Source: Streptomyces pathocidini
GTDB taxonomy: Bacteria; Actinomycetota; Actinomycetes; Streptomycetales; Streptomycetaceae
Assembly (NCBI RefSeq): GCF_001418495.1
Contig: NZ_LIQY01000040.1
Coordinates: forward strand, 1-34,499
Reading direction: 5' to 3'
Length of the DNA: 34,499 bases
This document shows positions 33,837 through 34,499 of this stretch, in pieces. The position numbers were made by a program, and so were the translations under genes. Position 1 is the stretch's first letter; every line of letters starts with the position of its first letter. The notes beneath the pieces are model-generated. The model had not been told where the DNA came from. It made no database searches and saw only the letters and a list, made by a program, of their open reading frames with translations.

Positions 33837-33948
33837 GGTGCGAGCGTAGTAGGACCGATCGCCTCTGCATACTGAATGATCAATGCGTGGCGGCCAGCCC
33901 AACCCAAAAGGGTCAATTGCGGTTTGGGGGCGATCCGGTGGCCGACCG

Positions 33949-34245
33949 TCAGCCCAGTTCGAGCACGCGGGCGTGCAGCACCTGGCGCTGCTGGAGCGCC
34001 GCGCGGACCGCGCGGTGCAGCCCGTCCTCGAGGTAGAGGTCGCCCTGCCACTTCACGACGTGGGCGAACAGGTCCCCGTAGAACGTCGAGTCCTCCGCGA
34101 GGAGGGTCTCCAGATCCAGCTGGCCCTTGGTGGTCACCAGCTGGTCCAGGCGTACCGGCCGTGGAGCGACATCCGCCCACTGGCGGGTGCTCTCCCGGCC
34201 GTGGTCGGGGTACGGCCGCCCGTTTCCGATGCGCTTGAAGATCAC
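33949..34245 (-). CDS. Small conserved actinobacterial protein (ParB/VapB-antitoxin-like annotation)
   Basis: 98 residues: MIFKRIGNGRPYPDHG, then RPVRLDQLVTTKGQLDLETL and LYLEDGLHRAVRAALQQRQV. The EDGxHRAxRAA segment recalls the GxHRxxAA core of ParB/sulfiredoxin-type nuclease domains. Relatives are common in Streptomyces; some are annotated as VapB-type antitoxins, but no toxin gene lies next to it here. The GTG start at 34245 has AGG upstream. Confidence 0.7.
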   Translation of the reverse strand: MIFKRIGNGRPYPDHGRESTRQWADVAPRPVRLDQLVTTKGQLDLETLLAEDSTFYGDLFAHVVKWQGDLYLEDGLHRAVRAALQQRQVLHARVLELG

Positions 34246-34275
34246 ACGGAAAGCCTACCGGTCCTGATGCGGTGG

Positions 34276-34489
34276 GTGCAGCTGCTGCCCGAGGAGAACC
34301 ACTTGCCGCGGGTTTGGCACCGCCGGGCTTCGCCGTGCGGATTGCTCGCCGTCGCGGCGGAAAGGAACCTGGGGACTTCGTCCCCCAGACTCCAGCCGGC
34401 CGGCCGGGGCGGAGCCCTGTGCCGCGCCGTGCGGATTGCTCGCCGTCGCGGCGGGACATGTCCGGGGACGGAGTCCCCGGACCCCATCG
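34276..34489. repeat. Two further copies of the intergenic repeat family
   Basis: Minus-oriented copies at about 34276-34400 and 34420-34489, again with GGGGACxxxGTCCCC and GATTGCTCGCCGTCGCGGCGG. The stretch GTGCGGATTGCTCGCCGTCG occurs in both. No gene is seen from 34246 to the window end. Confidence 0.65.
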
Positions 34490-34499
34490 GCAGACCCCA

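Overview
The window is high-GC actinobacterial DNA, most likely from a Streptomyces chromosome. Evidence for this is the strong G/C preference at third codon positions, frequent GTG starts (and one TTG), AGGAG-type ribosome sites, rare TTA leucine codons confined to a few accessory genes, the palindromic intergenic repeats, and the housekeeping block tadA, tadA-associated gene, upp and a LytR_C-domain gene.

Layout. (1) 1-4009, left chromosomal flank: an unfamiliar three-gene operon (a partial protein with a Cys-rich zinc-ribbon-like segment, a class I methyltransferase, a nucleoside 2-deoxyribosyltransferase-like protein), then an ABC-F ATPase closed by a strong hairpin terminator. (2) 4010-29781, a genomic island of about 25.8 kb. 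A 24-bp exact copy of the 3' end of tRNA-Ser lies at 4010-4033, the intact tRNA-Ser(CGA) at 29759-29845, and a tyrosine integrase gene lies just inside the tRNA end. The integrase is cut off before its HxxR box and catalytic tyrosine, and no replication or transfer genes are visible, so the island looks fixed. (3) 29759-34499, right chromosomal flank: tRNA-Ser, tadA, its partner gene, a small basic protein, upp, a LytR_C-domain protein and a small conserved protein, with intergenic spaces filled by repeats.

Island cargo from left to right: a small one-helix protein and a multi-pass membrane protein; a secreted TAP-type peptidase divergent from a two-component system whose kinase has both an internal stop and an Arg in place of the phospho-accepting His; small enzymes (VOC-like, PPOX-like, DUF3592-like); a divergent set of seven genes that looks like a small biosynthetic cluster (AraC regulator, asparagine synthetase and MFS exporter leftward; M24 peptidase-fold protein, SbnA-like PLP synthase, HpaB-like flavin monooxygenase and flavin reductase rightward), three of them carrying TTA codons; a decayed zone (YdcF-family gene, frameshifted WbqC-family gene, remains of an RHS/YD-repeat protein); and a giant secreted protein of 1736 residues.

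The giant protein is the most striking item. It joins, behind one signal peptide, a CdtB/DNase I-like nuclease, an SGNH/GDSL esterase, a hemopexin-like region, a GH18 chitinase and two C-terminal carbohydrate-binding-type modules. All catalytic motifs are present except one Asp-to-Asn change in the GH18 signature. It looks like a secreted multi-enzyme effector against a chitin-bearing eukaryote; that role is inference. The seven-gene divergent cluster is the second candidate for an undescribed system, perhaps making a small non-proteinogenic amino acid derivative.
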